Part shown: piece by piece, positions 52,477 to 61,732 of the stretch
Layout of the letters: each line of letters starts with the position of its first letter
How positions within the stretch are numbered: position 1 is the stretch's first letter
Origin: Candidatus Dadabacteria bacterium
GTDB lineage: Bacteria; Desulfobacterota_D; UBA1144; Nemesobacterales; Nemesobacteraceae
Reading direction: 5' to 3'
DNA length: 64,000 nt
Assembly: GCA_951812945.1 (NCBI GenBank)
Contig: CATOTB010000001.1
Location: 329,976 to 393,975 of the forward strand
Position numbers and translations under genes: made by a program
The notes under the pieces: generated by a model
The model's database searches: none
Told to the model about the DNA's origin: nothing
The model's input: only the letters and a program-made list of their open reading frames with translations

Positions 52477-53256
52477 ATGTCAGCGAGAAGATTTATGGTT
52501 TTTTTAATTGCACTTGCTTTTTGCGCCGTTCCGCTCACGGCTACGCACGCGGATCAGTGCTCAACCAAGGCGTCGGGCAGCTCCACTTCGCTTCCGGGCC
52601 CGCAGCTTGTAACCGGCGCGTGGATGTTCATTGCGGCTTACAAGGCCGACCCGGAGGTTTTGAAATCGATGCTTCCGGCAGGTCTTAAGCCCCATCCGAA
52701 CAACCACATAGTCATAAACATGTACACGGTTCCCGACAAGAACCAGACCTCGGGATTCGGGGCGTACACGCTCACCTATCTTACGGTCGAGGTTGACGGG
52801 AATGACTCGTACGTGATGGATGCGGACATAACTTACCCTGGGAGGTATTTCGTCCACTACTACAATAGCTCTCCAAAGATGAGGGAGTTCACAAAGGCAG
52901 TCGGCATTCCCGTCCAGGAGGGAATGACCACCACGGTGGTAAAGGACGGAGTACTTACGACAAGGCTTGAAGTCGGCGGCAAGACGATGATCGAGGCCAC
53001 GGCCGAGGTCGGAAGCGAGCTCGGAGGTTTCGGCGGAGGGCACCTTAACTACTTCGGGTTCCTGAAGGACAAAGGAAAGGTGGTCAAGTACCCCATTCCA
53101 TGGAACGGGGGAACGGTGTCCATGGCTAACCCGAAAATAATGTTCAAGGCTCCAGAGGGTCATCCGCTTAACAAAATCAAGCCGCTTGGACCTCCAACCT
53201 GGGCCATCTGGACCAAGGGAAGCTTCGTCTATCCCCAGTACCAGGTAATGAACTGA
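52477..53256 (+). CDS. Exported acetoacetate decarboxylase-like protein
   Basis: 259 aa with a signal peptide (FMVFLIALAFCAVPLTATHA). The body resembles the acetoacetate decarboxylase family: MLPAGLKPHPNNHIVINMYT, TLTYLTVEVDG, GRYFVHYYNSS. The usual catalytic Lys region is not obvious (nearest candidate KTMIEATAEVG), so activity is uncertain. Such enzymes are normally cytoplasmic; the export signal makes a lipid- or ketone-modifying periplasmic role an inference. A strong terminator follows. Confidence 0.7.
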   Translation: MSARRFMVFLIALAFCAVPLTATHADQCSTKASGSSTSLPGPQLVTGAWMFIAAYKADPEVLKSMLPAGLKPHPNNHIVINMYTVPDKNQTSGFGAYTLTYLTVEVDGNDSYVMDADITYPGRYFVHYYNSSPKMREFTKAVGIPVQEGMTTTVVKDGVLTTRLEVGGKTMIEATAEVGSELGGFGGGHLNYFGFLKDKGKVVKYPIPWNGGTVSMANPKIMFKAPEGHPLNKIKPLGPPTWAIWTKGSFVYPQYQVMN

Positions 53257-53279
53257 ACGTAGAGTAAATATAATTTTCA

Positions 53280-53326
53280 GGGGTTGCGCTCCGAAGCCTC
53301 CCGCTTCGGGGAGCGCCCCTTTTTTT
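53280..53326 (+). terminator. Rho-independent terminator
   Basis: GGGG-tt-GCGCTCCGAAGC (53280-53297) pairs with GCTTCGGGGAGCGCCCC (53303-53319) across a 5-base loop, followed by seven T residues. Ends the acetoacetate-decarboxylase-like transcript. Confidence 0.9.
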
Positions 53327-53337
53327 CTGAAGCCGAC

Positions 53338-53952
53338 ATGACCAGATCGGATTACCCCGTTTTATTCGTAATAAGCGAGATAAACGCGTTTTTCGTACTG
53401 CTTCTTTTCTTCACGCTCCGCGCGGAGATACCCGGCGTGCACTCCACGCTTGCCGGGGTGCAGTGGGGGCTTTTCATACTGAGTCCCGTGATCCACTTTC
53501 TTTTTCTCCGGTTTTTCTCCCAGTGGTCCTCGCTTGTCCAGTTCGCTAAGTTCTGTATGATAAGTTTTTCAAACCTCGTGATCGACTTTGGGATACTCAA
53601 CCTGCTCATTTATTATTCCGGGGTGGCCGAGGGGGTTTTGTACTCGGTTTTCAAGGCGCTTTCCTTTATCCTGGCGAACGTTAACGGGTACGCCTGGAAC
53701 AAGTTCTGGACGTTTCAAAGCAATGGGGCCGAAGGGTGGATGAACCAGCTCATAAGGTTCTTCGGCGTAGTGGGCGTGGGGCTCGTTATAAACGTGACAG
53801 TCGCCACGTACGTGGTCGCCGAGTTCGGAGGTTCTGGGGGGTCCATCTCCTCCACCGTCTGGGCGAACATAGGAGCCGCGGTGTCTTTGATATTCACGCT
53901 TTTCTGGAATTTTTTCGGGCTTAAGTACCTGGTTTTCGAAAAAAAATCTTGA
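53338..53952 (+). CDS. GtrA-like membrane protein
   Basis: 204 aa; the ATG at 53338 is chosen because upstream codons lie in the terminator. Two N-terminal helices (PVLFVISEINAFFVLLLFF and GVQWGLFILSPVIHFLFLRF) precede a GtrA domain of four helices: FCMISFSNLVIDFGILNLLI, FILANVNGYAWNKFWTFQSN, FGVVGVGLVINVTVATYVVA, and FGLKYLVF. GtrA-type proteins flip undecaprenyl-linked sugars or take part in cell-surface polysaccharide synthesis. The extra N-terminal helices are unusual. Confidence 0.8.
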   Translation: MTRSDYPVLFVISEINAFFVLLLFFTLRAEIPGVHSTLAGVQWGLFILSPVIHFLFLRFFSQWSSLVQFAKFCMISFSNLVIDFGILNLLIYYSGVAEGVLYSVFKALSFILANVNGYAWNKFWTFQSNGAEGWMNQLIRFFGVVGVGLVINVTVATYVVAEFGGSGGSISSTVWANIGAAVSLIFTLFWNFFGLKYLVFEKKS

Positions 53953-54029
53953 AGAAATCATGCAGGGTATTTTGCTAAGACATCTCAATCAGTGCAGTTT
54001 GATTCTTTTCTGCATTTTAAAAAAACCGC

Positions 54030-54058
54030 GAGAATTGGATGGCATACTTCCAATTTTC
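54030..54058. repeat. Dispersed palindrome, relative of 44016-44054
   Basis: Arms 54030-54039 and 54049-54058 with one mismatch and a 9-base loop. Shares the core (a/g)aattggat-N-gca-N-acttccaattttc with the repeat ahead of the ATPase at 44211. Confidence 0.6.
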
Positions 54059-54223
54059 AATGTTAATTAGATTTTTTCCTACGATCCAGTTGACCTGCTG
54101 AAAGCCTGCTAGGTGGGTATGAACATGAGATGAATCCTCTTGGGGTCTTTATCTCCGGTTTAATCGATATTCCGTGGAAACCAGCGAGGAATGTGCTATT
54201 ATAGGCGCTTAGGAGACACTGGG

Positions 54224-54442
54224 ATGATTAACCTGAAACCAATTCGCACCGAGGTGGACTATGAAGCTGCGTTGGCCCGCGTTGACGAAATTTTTGAAGC
54301 AGAACACGGCAGCCTTGAAGGAAGAGAGCTTGATGTTCTGGTTGACCTTATTGAGTTCTATGAGAGCAAGCATTTTCCAATGGAAAGCTCGAATATTACC
54401 GAAAAGAGGGCGGGATTATCAACAGAAACCGGGCGGATCTGA
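54224..54442 (+). pseudogene. Truncated HigA-type (COG5499) antitoxin fragment
   Basis: The frame from 54224 reads MINLKPIRTEVDYEAALARV then FEAEHGSLEGRELDVLVDLI and EFYESKHFPMESS, the N-terminal half of COG5499 HigA antitoxins. The HTH half is replaced by a short unrelated end (EKRAGLSTETGRI). No toxin gene is near. Located just before a tRNA gene. Confidence 0.75.
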
Positions 54443-54488
54443 TATTAACGTGACGACTGGAATTCAATACGACTTGTAGAAAGTGAGA

Positions 54489-54561
54489 GCGGGCGACGGG
54501 ATTCGAACCCGCGACCCTTGGCTTGGGAAGCCAATGCTCTGGCCAGCTGAGCTACACCCGC
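54489..54561 (-). tRNA. tRNA-Gly(CCC)
   Basis: 73 nt, read on the minus strand from 54561. Acceptor GCGGGTG pairs with CGCCCGC, D-arm GTAGCTCAGCTGGCCAGAGC, anticodon loop TTCCCAA gives CCC, T-loop GGTTCGAATCC, discriminator U typical of tRNA-Gly. CCA is not encoded. Confidence 0.97.
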
Positions 54562-54653
54562 AATACCCAGAGGACTTTATACGGATATCGCTTACAAATC
54601 AAACCCGTGGCCGGGGGCGGCTCTCCAGATAACCAGCGCGCGTTTCAGATATA

Positions 54654-55586
54654 ATGTTCCCCGTGGATAAGACTCGCCGGACAGGACACCTGCTCACAGA
54701 AAAAGCAAACCCGAGAACGGTCAATATCGATGAACTTTCGTGTTCGGAAATCATCGACCTTATAAGCGGTGAAGACCGGGAAGCTTTTGAGGCCGTCTCA
54801 AGGGAAAAAGACTCCATTTCGCGGGCGGCGGAAATGGTTTTCCGTTCACTTGAGCGCGGCGGCAGGGTTTTTTTCGTTGGGGCGGGGACAAGCGGGCGCC
54901 TCGGGGTGATGGAGGCCGCGGAATGTCCGCCGACTTTCGGAACGGATCCCGAGACGGTGCAGGCAGTTATGGCGGGAGGACGGGACGCGGTATGGAACTC
55001 GGTCGAGGGTGCTGAGGATTCCGCTACGGCTTCGGTGGAAGTCCTTCGCAGCAAAAAACTCTCAAAAGACGATGTGATTGTAGGAATCGCGGCAAGCTCC
55101 GGGACGCCGTTTGTGATATCGGCCCTTGAATACGCCCGGACGGTCGGCTGTGCGAGCATGCTTATAAGCTGCAGTGAGCCGGAGAACGCCCCAGCCGATC
55201 TGGTAATAACCCTGCTTGTGGGTCCTGAAGTGATAGTGGGTTCTACGAGACTGAAGGCCGCAACTGCGACCAAGATGGTTCTTAACATGATTACGACGAC
55301 CGCCATGGTGCTTCTTGGGAAAACTTACGGAAACCTGATGGTGGATCTTAAGCCCACGTCCTCAAAGCTTCTTGACAGGGCAACTCGAATCATAATGGAG
55401 ATATGCGGCGTGGGCGAAGAGGAAGCTGTATCGCTTTTCCGGGAAGCCGGCGGGAATCTCAAAGTTGCCGTGGTAATGAAACTCGGAGGTTTCACGCTTG
55501 AGGAGTCGGTGGACCTGCTTGGAAAAAGCGGAGGGTCCCTGAAGAGGGCTCTTGGAAGCAAGTTCCGGGAGAGGCGGGATTCTTAA
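54654..55586 (+). CDS. murQ: N-acetylmuramic acid 6-phosphate etherase MurQ
   Basis: 310 aa. SIS-domain sugar isomerase fold: RVFFVGAGTSGRLGVMEAAE, CPPTFGTDPETVQAVMAGG, DDVIVGIAASSGTPFVISAL, then LKPTSSKLLDRATRIIMEIC. The family glutamate lies in EGAEDS. MurQ cleaves the lactyl ether of MurNAc-6-P to GlcNAc-6-P and lactate in the cytoplasm. Together with AnmK and NagZ downstream it forms a cell-wall recycling pathway. Confidence 0.96.
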   Translation: MFPVDKTRRTGHLLTEKANPRTVNIDELSCSEIIDLISGEDREAFEAVSREKDSISRAAEMVFRSLERGGRVFFVGAGTSGRLGVMEAAECPPTFGTDPETVQAVMAGGRDAVWNSVEGAEDSATASVEVLRSKKLSKDDVIVGIAASSGTPFVISALEYARTVGCASMLISCSEPENAPADLVITLLVGPEVIVGSTRLKAATATKMVLNMITTTAMVLLGKTYGNLMVDLKPTSSKLLDRATRIIMEICGVGEEEAVSLFREAGGNLKVAVVMKLGGFTLEESVDLLGKSGGSLKRALGSKFRERRDS

Positions 55587-55608
55587 CCGCAGTATCGGTA
55601 TTGCGGTT
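55585..55608. terminator. Small hairpin after murQ, possible terminator
   Basis: AACCGCA (55585-55591) pairs with TGCGGTT (55602-55608). No T-run follows, so termination is uncertain. It lies between convergent genes. Confidence 0.35.
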
Positions 55609-55616
55609 TGAGCCTG

Positions 55617-56228
55617 CTACTTCTTTCTCATCAGGCAAAGATAGCGAAGGTAATTGTCAAAGGGGATTTTTTCAAGCTTGTCAAAGACGAAATACGGCTC
55701 GAATATCCTAAGGAGCTCCTCTTTTGCCAGGAGGTAGGTTATGGTGTCGGTCACGGGGTTCATGAACTCGTAGTTCTTCCCGAAGCGCGGCTCGTCTTCG
55801 CTGAACACGCAGACCATAAGTTTTCCGCCTGAGGGGAGAAGAGACGACAGCTGGGAAGCGTAATCATCCCTGGCTGACGGTTTTAGATGGTGGAGTAGCG
55901 AGATGTCATATACGAGATCAAACTGCTCGTCCAGCGAGCTTAGATTCTCAACGCTCTCGACGATGAACCGCAGGGACGGATGGCTGTTTTTTCCCTTCGC
56001 CAAGGATATGGCCTCTTCAGAACGATCAAGGCACAGAACGGTGTATCCTCTTTGCGCGAGGTAAAAGGCGTAGTTGCCGAGACCGCATCCCACGGCAAGG
56101 GCGCTGCACGGTTCCATCCACTCCGAATCAACTAATTCGGCAAACCACGAGGGCATTTCGTCAACGCACCAGGGAAGTTCCTCTCCCACCGTTCCATACA
56201 GCGTATTCCAGTCAGGATTTTTTTTCAT
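55617..56228 (-). CDS. Class I SAM-dependent methyltransferase
   Basis: 203 aa from the ATG at 56228 (MKKNPDWNTLYGTVGEELPW, typical start of this subgroup); the open frame upstream adds an unrelated tail. SAM-binding motif ALAVGCGLGNYAFYLAQRGY then VLCLDRSEEAISLAK, and motif II FDLVYDISLLHHL. The substrate is unknown. It converges with murQ. Confidence 0.85.
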   Translation of the reverse strand: MKKNPDWNTLYGTVGEELPWCVDEMPSWFAELVDSEWMEPCSALAVGCGLGNYAFYLAQRGYTVLCLDRSEEAISLAKGKNSHPSLRFIVESVENLSSLDEQFDLVYDISLLHHLKPSARDDYASQLSSLLPSGGKLMVCVFSEDEPRFGKNYEFMNPVTDTITYLLAKEELLRIFEPYFVFDKLEKIPFDNYLRYLCLMRKK

Positions 56229-56463
56229 TTTGCTCACCGCCAGTAAAGCAGGTTTTCCGCGCGGTTCGGAGAAGCTTTCCGCTTCCCGGGATGCGGGATC
56301 AGCTATAGTTAACCTGATGTGCCGCATGTTTATCAAGCTCCGTCCGCCGTCTCTTCGCCCGGGTCCGCACGAATTGACTTAACTGCCCTCCTTGCGTATA
56401 TAGACAGGAAATAATCAGACTCATCCGGTTAACTGTGGCCGGGATCTCAGGTGGGAAAAACTA

Positions 56464-57837
56464 ATGCTGAGGATTTGTCCGGAGGCTCTTGCTCTTTATT
56501 TCATTGATGTTCAGGCGGAAGTACCTTTTCGATTCGGCGGAGAGACTCTTGAGAGGGTTACGTGCGCCCGTGTTATGTTTGAGGTGCAGAGTTCCTCAGG
56601 CGGCGCTTTTCGGGGTTGGGGGGAGTCGCCGCTTTCGGCGCAGTGGGCGTGGCCGGGGAATGTTCCTCTGTCACAGCGGGAAGCGACATTGCGGGAGTTC
56701 TGCTGTGAAATTCTAGACGCCTGGTCTGGATGCGGCGATTCCGGACACGCTCTTGAACTTGGTTATTCATTTCTCCGGGAGACGCTGCCTGAGTTGCAGG
56801 CCTCCTTTAATTCGCGACGAAGCATAGAGAGCCGGATGCCATACCTTGCGGCGCTTATATGCTGCGCACCGTTTGATATGGCGCTTCACGACGCTTATGG
56901 ACACGCCGCCGGAAAGCCAATTTACGACTGCTACTCCTCGGCCGACATGTCGCGGGATCTTGAGTACCACTTCGGCGATCCGAACTTCAAGGGACTTTAC
57001 CCTAGCGATTTCCTGTCCCGCGGTGCGGTCAAAATCCCCGCATGGCATGCAGTCGGCGGACTTGACGAACTGTCCGGAAGTGTGCACGGGTCCACGGAGC
57101 TTCAACCCGGGATTCCCGCCACTTTGGAGCAGTGGATACTCAGAGACGGACTGAGCAGGCTCAAGATCAAGCTTGGCGGAACCGATTTTGAGCGGGACTT
57201 CGAGAGGTTCATTGAAGTTGCCGATATTTCGATGCCGCTCGGAGTGGAAATGCTCGGGGTCGATTTTAACGGGATGGTGACGGATCCCAAGTATCTGGAG
57301 GAACTGTTTGAGCGAATCGGCAGAGACCGCCCCAGCCTGCTTGACTCCCTGCGCTTTATTGAAGAGCCGTTTGCCCCGCAACTGCTTGAAAACAGGGAAG
57401 ATATATCGTCGGCGACGAAATGGGGTCCCCTGTTTCTTGACGAGAGCGCCCATGACTGGCGCGTGCTTCCAAATGCGGGTAGAAGCGGTTATTCTGGTGT
57501 TGCGGTAAAAACCTGCAAGACCCAGACGGAAGCTATGTTGACAACCAGCTGGGCCAGGCGTTACGGGATGGATATTCTGACACAAGACCTGACTAACCCC
57601 ATGCTTGCGCAGATATCGCATGTCCAGCTAGGTGCCCATGCTTCTCCCGATATTGGAATAGAGACCAATTCAATGCAGTTTTATCCCCGGGCTTCCGCTG
57701 AAGAGGCCAGGATTCATCCGGGTTTGTACAGGCGAGTGGGCGGATCGATTGACCTGAGCACTATAGACGGTTCGGGATTCGGGTACAGGATTGAGGAGAT
57801 TGGCCGCAGGCTGCCTGAACCCGCCAGAACATCCTGA
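56464..57837 (+). CDS. Enolase-superfamily enzyme (MR/MLE type)
   Basis: 457 aa. C-terminal barrel residues are visible: LKIKLGG (KxK at the end of strand 2), LGVDFNG (Asp), FIEEPF (Glu), LDES (Asp) and VAVKTCKT (Lys). N-terminal capping domain GWGESPLSAQW. It is longer than most members (about 370 aa) and carries extra segments (residues 90-200). Members racemise or dehydrate acid sugars and related substrates; the substrate is not predictable. It precedes a Gfo/Idh/MocA oxidoreductase, so a sugar-acid pathway is likely. Confidence 0.8.
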   Translation: MLRICPEALALYFIDVQAEVPFRFGGETLERVTCARVMFEVQSSSGGAFRGWGESPLSAQWAWPGNVPLSQREATLREFCCEILDAWSGCGDSGHALELGYSFLRETLPELQASFNSRRSIESRMPYLAALICCAPFDMALHDAYGHAAGKPIYDCYSSADMSRDLEYHFGDPNFKGLYPSDFLSRGAVKIPAWHAVGGLDELSGSVHGSTELQPGIPATLEQWILRDGLSRLKIKLGGTDFERDFERFIEVADISMPLGVEMLGVDFNGMVTDPKYLEELFERIGRDRPSLLDSLRFIEEPFAPQLLENREDISSATKWGPLFLDESAHDWRVLPNAGRSGYSGVAVKTCKTQTEAMLTTSWARRYGMDILTQDLTNPMLAQISHVQLGAHASPDIGIETNSMQFYPRASAEEARIHPGLYRRVGGSIDLSTIDGSGFGYRIEEIGRRLPEPARTS

Positions 57838-57877
57838 AAGGTTTAAAGCGGAGATTGTATAAGCATGGTAGATTGCC

Positions 57878-58963
57878 TTGAGTAAGGAATTCAATCTCAT
57901 CGGAATTGTCGGCTACGGCAAGATAGGCCGGATATACCATACGATATTCGATGAGTTAACCGCGCACTTCCTGATAGTTGATCCCAAAATGGATGAAGAC
58001 AGGGAAAACTATGTTTACTCCGCCCTTGGGGACGTGCCCGAAGAAATATTCAGGCACGTTCAGGCTTGGAATATATGCGTGCCTACTGAGAATCATCTCG
58101 AGGTTCTTGGGGCGATTCTGCCGAGGAACCCGCGTGCCTGGATCATTATCGAAAAACCGATTTGCCTTAGTTTTGAAATCGATTCCTTCCGGGCTCTTCT
58201 GATTAGATATCCTGACGCTCACATCGTGGGAAATGAGCAGTATAATGATTCTCTTGCAATCAATGAACTTAAGGATTTTCTTGCCAAAACCGGTATTAGC
58301 CGCCCGGAACTGATCAGGATCGAGTTCAGCAAGGACCGCCGCCCCGATATCGCCGCGGGCAGATTCGTTGATTTGCACTTCGGACTGCTGGGATACGAAT
58401 GGGTGCACATGTTGGCGATCCTTCGAAATCTACTGGGAGAAAAATGGTCCGAGTATGCCTACGCATCGTCACGTATTTGGCCGACATTTGACCCGGTTCA
58501 ATTCGTGTCGGAACTTGAAGAACACACCGTCATGTCTTCTGGAACTAAAATTGAATTGAGGTCTTCAATGATTGGAAACTACGAGTATGAATCCTTCCTT
58601 CCCGTTGACCAGCTGGTACAGCATCGCTATGTAGAAGTCAGATCCGGGTCGCTTCGGTTCATGCTGCAGATGGAACCTCGATTTAAGACACAGACCAGTA
58701 GTGGACTTTTTGAAAACCTTTTCCAGATTCAAGAAGGTGATTCGGTACTGCGTGAATCGTCCATCCATGACCCCAGTATGCCGAGGTTCCTGCAATCGAC
58801 CCTGAGACACCTCTACAAGCATGCCGAGTCGCCGATTGACATTGACTGGCCGTTTATGGAGCGGATCATTTCGATGAGGCAGTTGCTGCGAGATTACTAC
58901 GATCAAAACGAACCGGACGCCCTTGCGCCGAGTAAGACGGAACTTTTGTATCAGACGCGGTAG
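57878..58963 (+). CDS. Gfo/Idh/MocA-family oxidoreductase
   Basis: 361 aa from a TTG at 57878 (an ATG upstream runs into a stop). Rossmann motif LIGIVGYGKIGRIYHTIFD and the family's EKPI signature (IIIEKPICLS). NAD(P)-dependent sugar dehydrogenases or their relatives; the catalytic His/Lys pair is partly visible (KP of EKP). Lies 40 bases after the enolase-superfamily gene, so the two probably act on the same substrate. Confidence 0.8.
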   Translation: MSKEFNLIGIVGYGKIGRIYHTIFDELTAHFLIVDPKMDEDRENYVYSALGDVPEEIFRHVQAWNICVPTENHLEVLGAILPRNPRAWIIIEKPICLSFEIDSFRALLIRYPDAHIVGNEQYNDSLAINELKDFLAKTGISRPELIRIEFSKDRRPDIAAGRFVDLHFGLLGYEWVHMLAILRNLLGEKWSEYAYASSRIWPTFDPVQFVSELEEHTVMSSGTKIELRSSMIGNYEYESFLPVDQLVQHRYVEVRSGSLRFMLQMEPRFKTQTSSGLFENLFQIQEGDSVLRESSIHDPSMPRFLQSTLRHLYKHAESPIDIDWPFMERIISMRQLLRDYYDQNEPDALAPSKTELLYQTR

Positions 58964-59037
58964 AATTCAGCCGCCTCAAGCACTTCCTGGAAGCGGCTGC
59001 CTGCTAAACCCCCTTTTCATCAGGTAGCTTTTTCCGT

Positions 59038-60225
59038 GTGAACTGGCTTCATCGGATAATTTCAAAAGAGGAAAAACTGGTCGTCGGTCTCATTTCCGGG
59101 ACTTCAATGGACGGTATCGACGCGGCCCTGGTAAGAATTCGCGGTTCGGGGGAAAATGCCGAAGTTCGGGTTGAGAATTTTATCTGCCGGGAGTACTCCG
59201 ACGCCGCGAAGAAGCTTCTTCTCTCATCCGGTTCCTTGAGAGCGGGTTCGGTGTCTGATCTCAATTTTCTGCTTGGGCGGGAATTTGCCGCCGCGGTTTT
59301 TGATCTTCTTCGAGAAGCCTCCCTGGAAACGACCGACGTGGACTTGGTGGGCACCCACGGCCAGACGGTTTTTCACAACCCGCCCTCTCTCGGGGGCAAC
59401 ATTTCCTCGACCCTTCAGCTCGGCGAAGCGGATGTTGTCTGCGAGGCCACGGGAATTACCACGGTGGGAGATTTCAGAACGAGGGACATCGCAGCGGGAG
59501 GAGAAGGGGCCCCCCTTATTCCCTACCTGGATTACCTGCTGTTCTCCGGGACCGGGAAGTGTGTAATTGCCCAGAACATAGGGGGGATTTCCAACTGCAC
59601 TCTGGTTACTGGGGGGCTTGCAGAGCTTCTGGCGTTCGATACGGGTCCCGGTAATTCCCTGATTGATTCGGTGGCACGCTTCGACTCGGGTGGCAAGAAG
59701 AGTTTTGACGAGGACGGTGCGATAGCGAAGCGAGGTTCGGTTAAAGAGGATCTTTTGCGCAGTCTCATGAAAAATCCTTACTTTGATATAAAACCTCCGA
59801 AATCGACCGGCAGGGAGCTTTTCGGAGAGGAAATGGTCACAAGGCTTTTTTTGCTTGTCGAAAAAAAGGATATTCCCCTGCCTGACCTTCTGCGCACTCT
59901 TGTCGAATTTACTGTGTGCTCCATCGTCTCGGCCTACGAAAGATTCGTTTACCCACGTGCGGATGTGGGAGAAGTGATACTGAGCGGCGGCGGCGCACGG
60001 AACCCAGTCATGATCACAAGGCTTCGTGAAAAGCTTGCTCCGGTTAAGCTCTGCCTCTCGGATGATTACGGCATTCCCGCAGATGCCAAGGAAGCCGTGG
60101 GGTTCGCCGTGCTCGCAAATGAAACCGTGTGCGGGAACCGGGCAAACGTGCCGGGAGTCACGGGAGCCCGGGACGCCACGATTCTGGGGAAGATCTCGAT
60201 CGGGAAGAACATAGTAAATGTATGA
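59038..60225 (+). CDS. anmK: Anhydro-N-acetylmuramic acid kinase AnmK
   Basis: 395 aa from a GTG at 59038. VVGLISGTSMDGIDAALVRI, VGTHGQTVFHN, TVGDFRTRDIAAGGEGAPLI, CVIAQNIGGISNCTLV, LLAFDTGPGNSLID and VILSGGGARNPVMI are the AnmK signature motifs. It hydrolyses and phosphorylates 1,6-anhydroMurNAc to MurNAc-6-P, which MurQ then uses. Overlaps nagZ by 8 bases. Confidence 0.96.
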   Translation: MNWLHRIISKEEKLVVGLISGTSMDGIDAALVRIRGSGENAEVRVENFICREYSDAAKKLLLSSGSLRAGSVSDLNFLLGREFAAAVFDLLREASLETTDVDLVGTHGQTVFHNPPSLGGNISSTLQLGEADVVCEATGITTVGDFRTRDIAAGGEGAPLIPYLDYLLFSGTGKCVIAQNIGGISNCTLVTGGLAELLAFDTGPGNSLIDSVARFDSGGKKSFDEDGAIAKRGSVKEDLLRSLMKNPYFDIKPPKSTGRELFGEEMVTRLFLLVEKKDIPLPDLLRTLVEFTVCSIVSAYERFVYPRADVGEVILSGGGARNPVMITRLREKLAPVKLCLSDDYGIPADAKEAVGFAVLANETVCGNRANVPGVTGARDATILGKISIGKNIVNV

Positions 60226-61732
60226 AAATCCGGCCGTGTTTTCGTCAAAAGATTTTTCCGTGTCCCGGCGGGCGGCGCAGTTTCTTATGCCTAGAATCGA
60301 TTTTTCCGATCCTAGCGCCATAGGGCGGGCGGAACGCCTAGTGCGGGATTTCTGTGTCTGCGGTTTCATAATATTCAACGGGGAAGTTGAGCAAGTAAGA
60401 GAAACTACGCAGAGGCTTGCTTCTATCTCTGAATTTTCGCTTCTCTTCGGCTGCGACGTTGAAAGGGGCCTGGGTCAGCGGGTTTCCGGAGGGACTCTTT
60501 TTCCTTTCGCGATGGCCCAGGGGGCGATAGACGACGAGGAATTTCTGAAGCGTCAAGCGGTTATAACTGCCCAGGAAATGAAATACTGCGGGCTCAATCT
60601 CGCTTTTGCCCCGGTTCTTGACGTGAATACCGAGCCCCGAAACCCGATAATAAACGTAAGGGCGTTCTCTGATGATCCCGCGGTCGTCTCGAAACTGGGA
60701 GGGATATTTGCGGAAACCCTCCAGAAAGAGGGAGTGCTTGCCTGCGCGAAACATTTTCCCGGTCACGGCGCCACCCTAGAGGATTCCCACGCACACCTTC
60801 CTCGCGTCGAAAAATCCCTCAAGCAGCTTATGAAATCGGATATTGCGCCTTTCCGGGAAGCGATCGCCAAAAGGCTTCACTGCGTAATGCCGGCACATGT
60901 CTGTTTTCCCGCCCTTGACCCGCTCGGACCTGCCACCCTCTCGGGGCCGACCCTGCGCGGCCTCCTGCGCGAAAAACTAGGATTCAGCGGCCTGGTCATT
61001 TCTGATTCCTTCAGGATGGACGCACTTGGGGGAGAGGAGCGCGAGGAAGAGAATATTCTCGCCGCCATTGCAAGTGGAGTGGATATCGTTTTGGATCCCA
61101 GAGATCCCGAGGGCTTTCTTGAAAGATGTGCGGAGGAGGATTTTTTTCAGGACCACGCGTGTGGAGAGTCTCTTTCCAGGATATTCTACGCGAAAAAGCT
61201 TTTCGCCTCGGGTGGAGAAGAAGTCTTCAGCTCCGATTTTGAGAGAAACGCCGAGGAGGCAGGGGAAATCTCTCGTCGCTCGGCCTGCGTTTTGCGAGGA
61301 GGCGCTCTTCGCGGCCGAAAAGTCTCGGTTTTCCACTTCGGCACGGAAGGCACAGAAGATCTTCTCGCCGGACTTCGCGAAGGGCTTTCCGAGGGTGAAG
61401 TGGCGGTGGAGAAAAGCCTCTCCTTGTCCGAGACACCTGAGCTGCGCGACGCCCGCTCGCTTGTATGTGTTTTATCAACCGCTCCGGCGGGCTGGACGGA
61501 GAACAGCGTTATTCCCCAGGCGATAATGGATTGCGTAAACAGTTTTTCCTCTTTTTCAGGCGAAAAAATTCTGCTTACCTTCGGTTCCCCTTATCCTGTT
61601 GCCGGGTTTCCATTCTTCGATACGGTGATCTCGCTTTTTGATTCCTCGCGTACCTCGGGACGCGCGGCCGCGGAAATTCTCACGGGAGAGCGGATGCCGA
61701 CAGCGAGATTTCCGGTAAAAATAGGCTCATGA
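60218..61732 (+). CDS. nagZ: NagZ-like GH3 beta-N-acetylhexosaminidase
   Basis: 504 aa. GH3 barrel with GCDVERGLGQRV, VLDVNTEPRNPIINVRAFSD, KHFPGHGATLEDSHAHLP (catalytic His/Asp dyad) and LVISDSFRMDALGG (Asp nucleophile). A C-terminal domain of about 170 residues makes it longer than E. coli NagZ (341 aa), as in some secreted or two-domain homologues; no signal peptide is seen. It releases GlcNAc from anhydromuropeptides. It overlaps anmK by 8 and the transporter by 4 bases. Confidence 0.93.
   Translation: MYENPAVFSSKDFSVSRRAAQFLMPRIDFSDPSAIGRAERLVRDFCVCGFIIFNGEVEQVRETTQRLASISEFSLLFGCDVERGLGQRVSGGTLFPFAMAQGAIDDEEFLKRQAVITAQEMKYCGLNLAFAPVLDVNTEPRNPIINVRAFSDDPAVVSKLGGIFAETLQKEGVLACAKHFPGHGATLEDSHAHLPRVEKSLKQLMKSDIAPFREAIAKRLHCVMPAHVCFPALDPLGPATLSGPTLRGLLREKLGFSGLVISDSFRMDALGGEEREEENILAAIASGVDIVLDPRDPEGFLERCAEEDFFQDHACGESLSRIFYAKKLFASGGEEVFSSDFERNAEEAGEISRRSACVLRGGALRGRKVSVFHFGTEGTEDLLAGLREGLSEGEVAVEKSLSLSETPELRDARSLVCVLSTAPAGWTENSVIPQAIMDCVNSFSSFSGEKILLTFGSPYPVAGFPFFDTVISLFDSSRTSGRAAAEILTGERMPTARFPVKIGS

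Noticed and set aside
54489..54561. tRNA-Gly as attachment site of the conjugative element
   Set aside because: No second copy of the tRNA 3' end and no integrase were found in the window.
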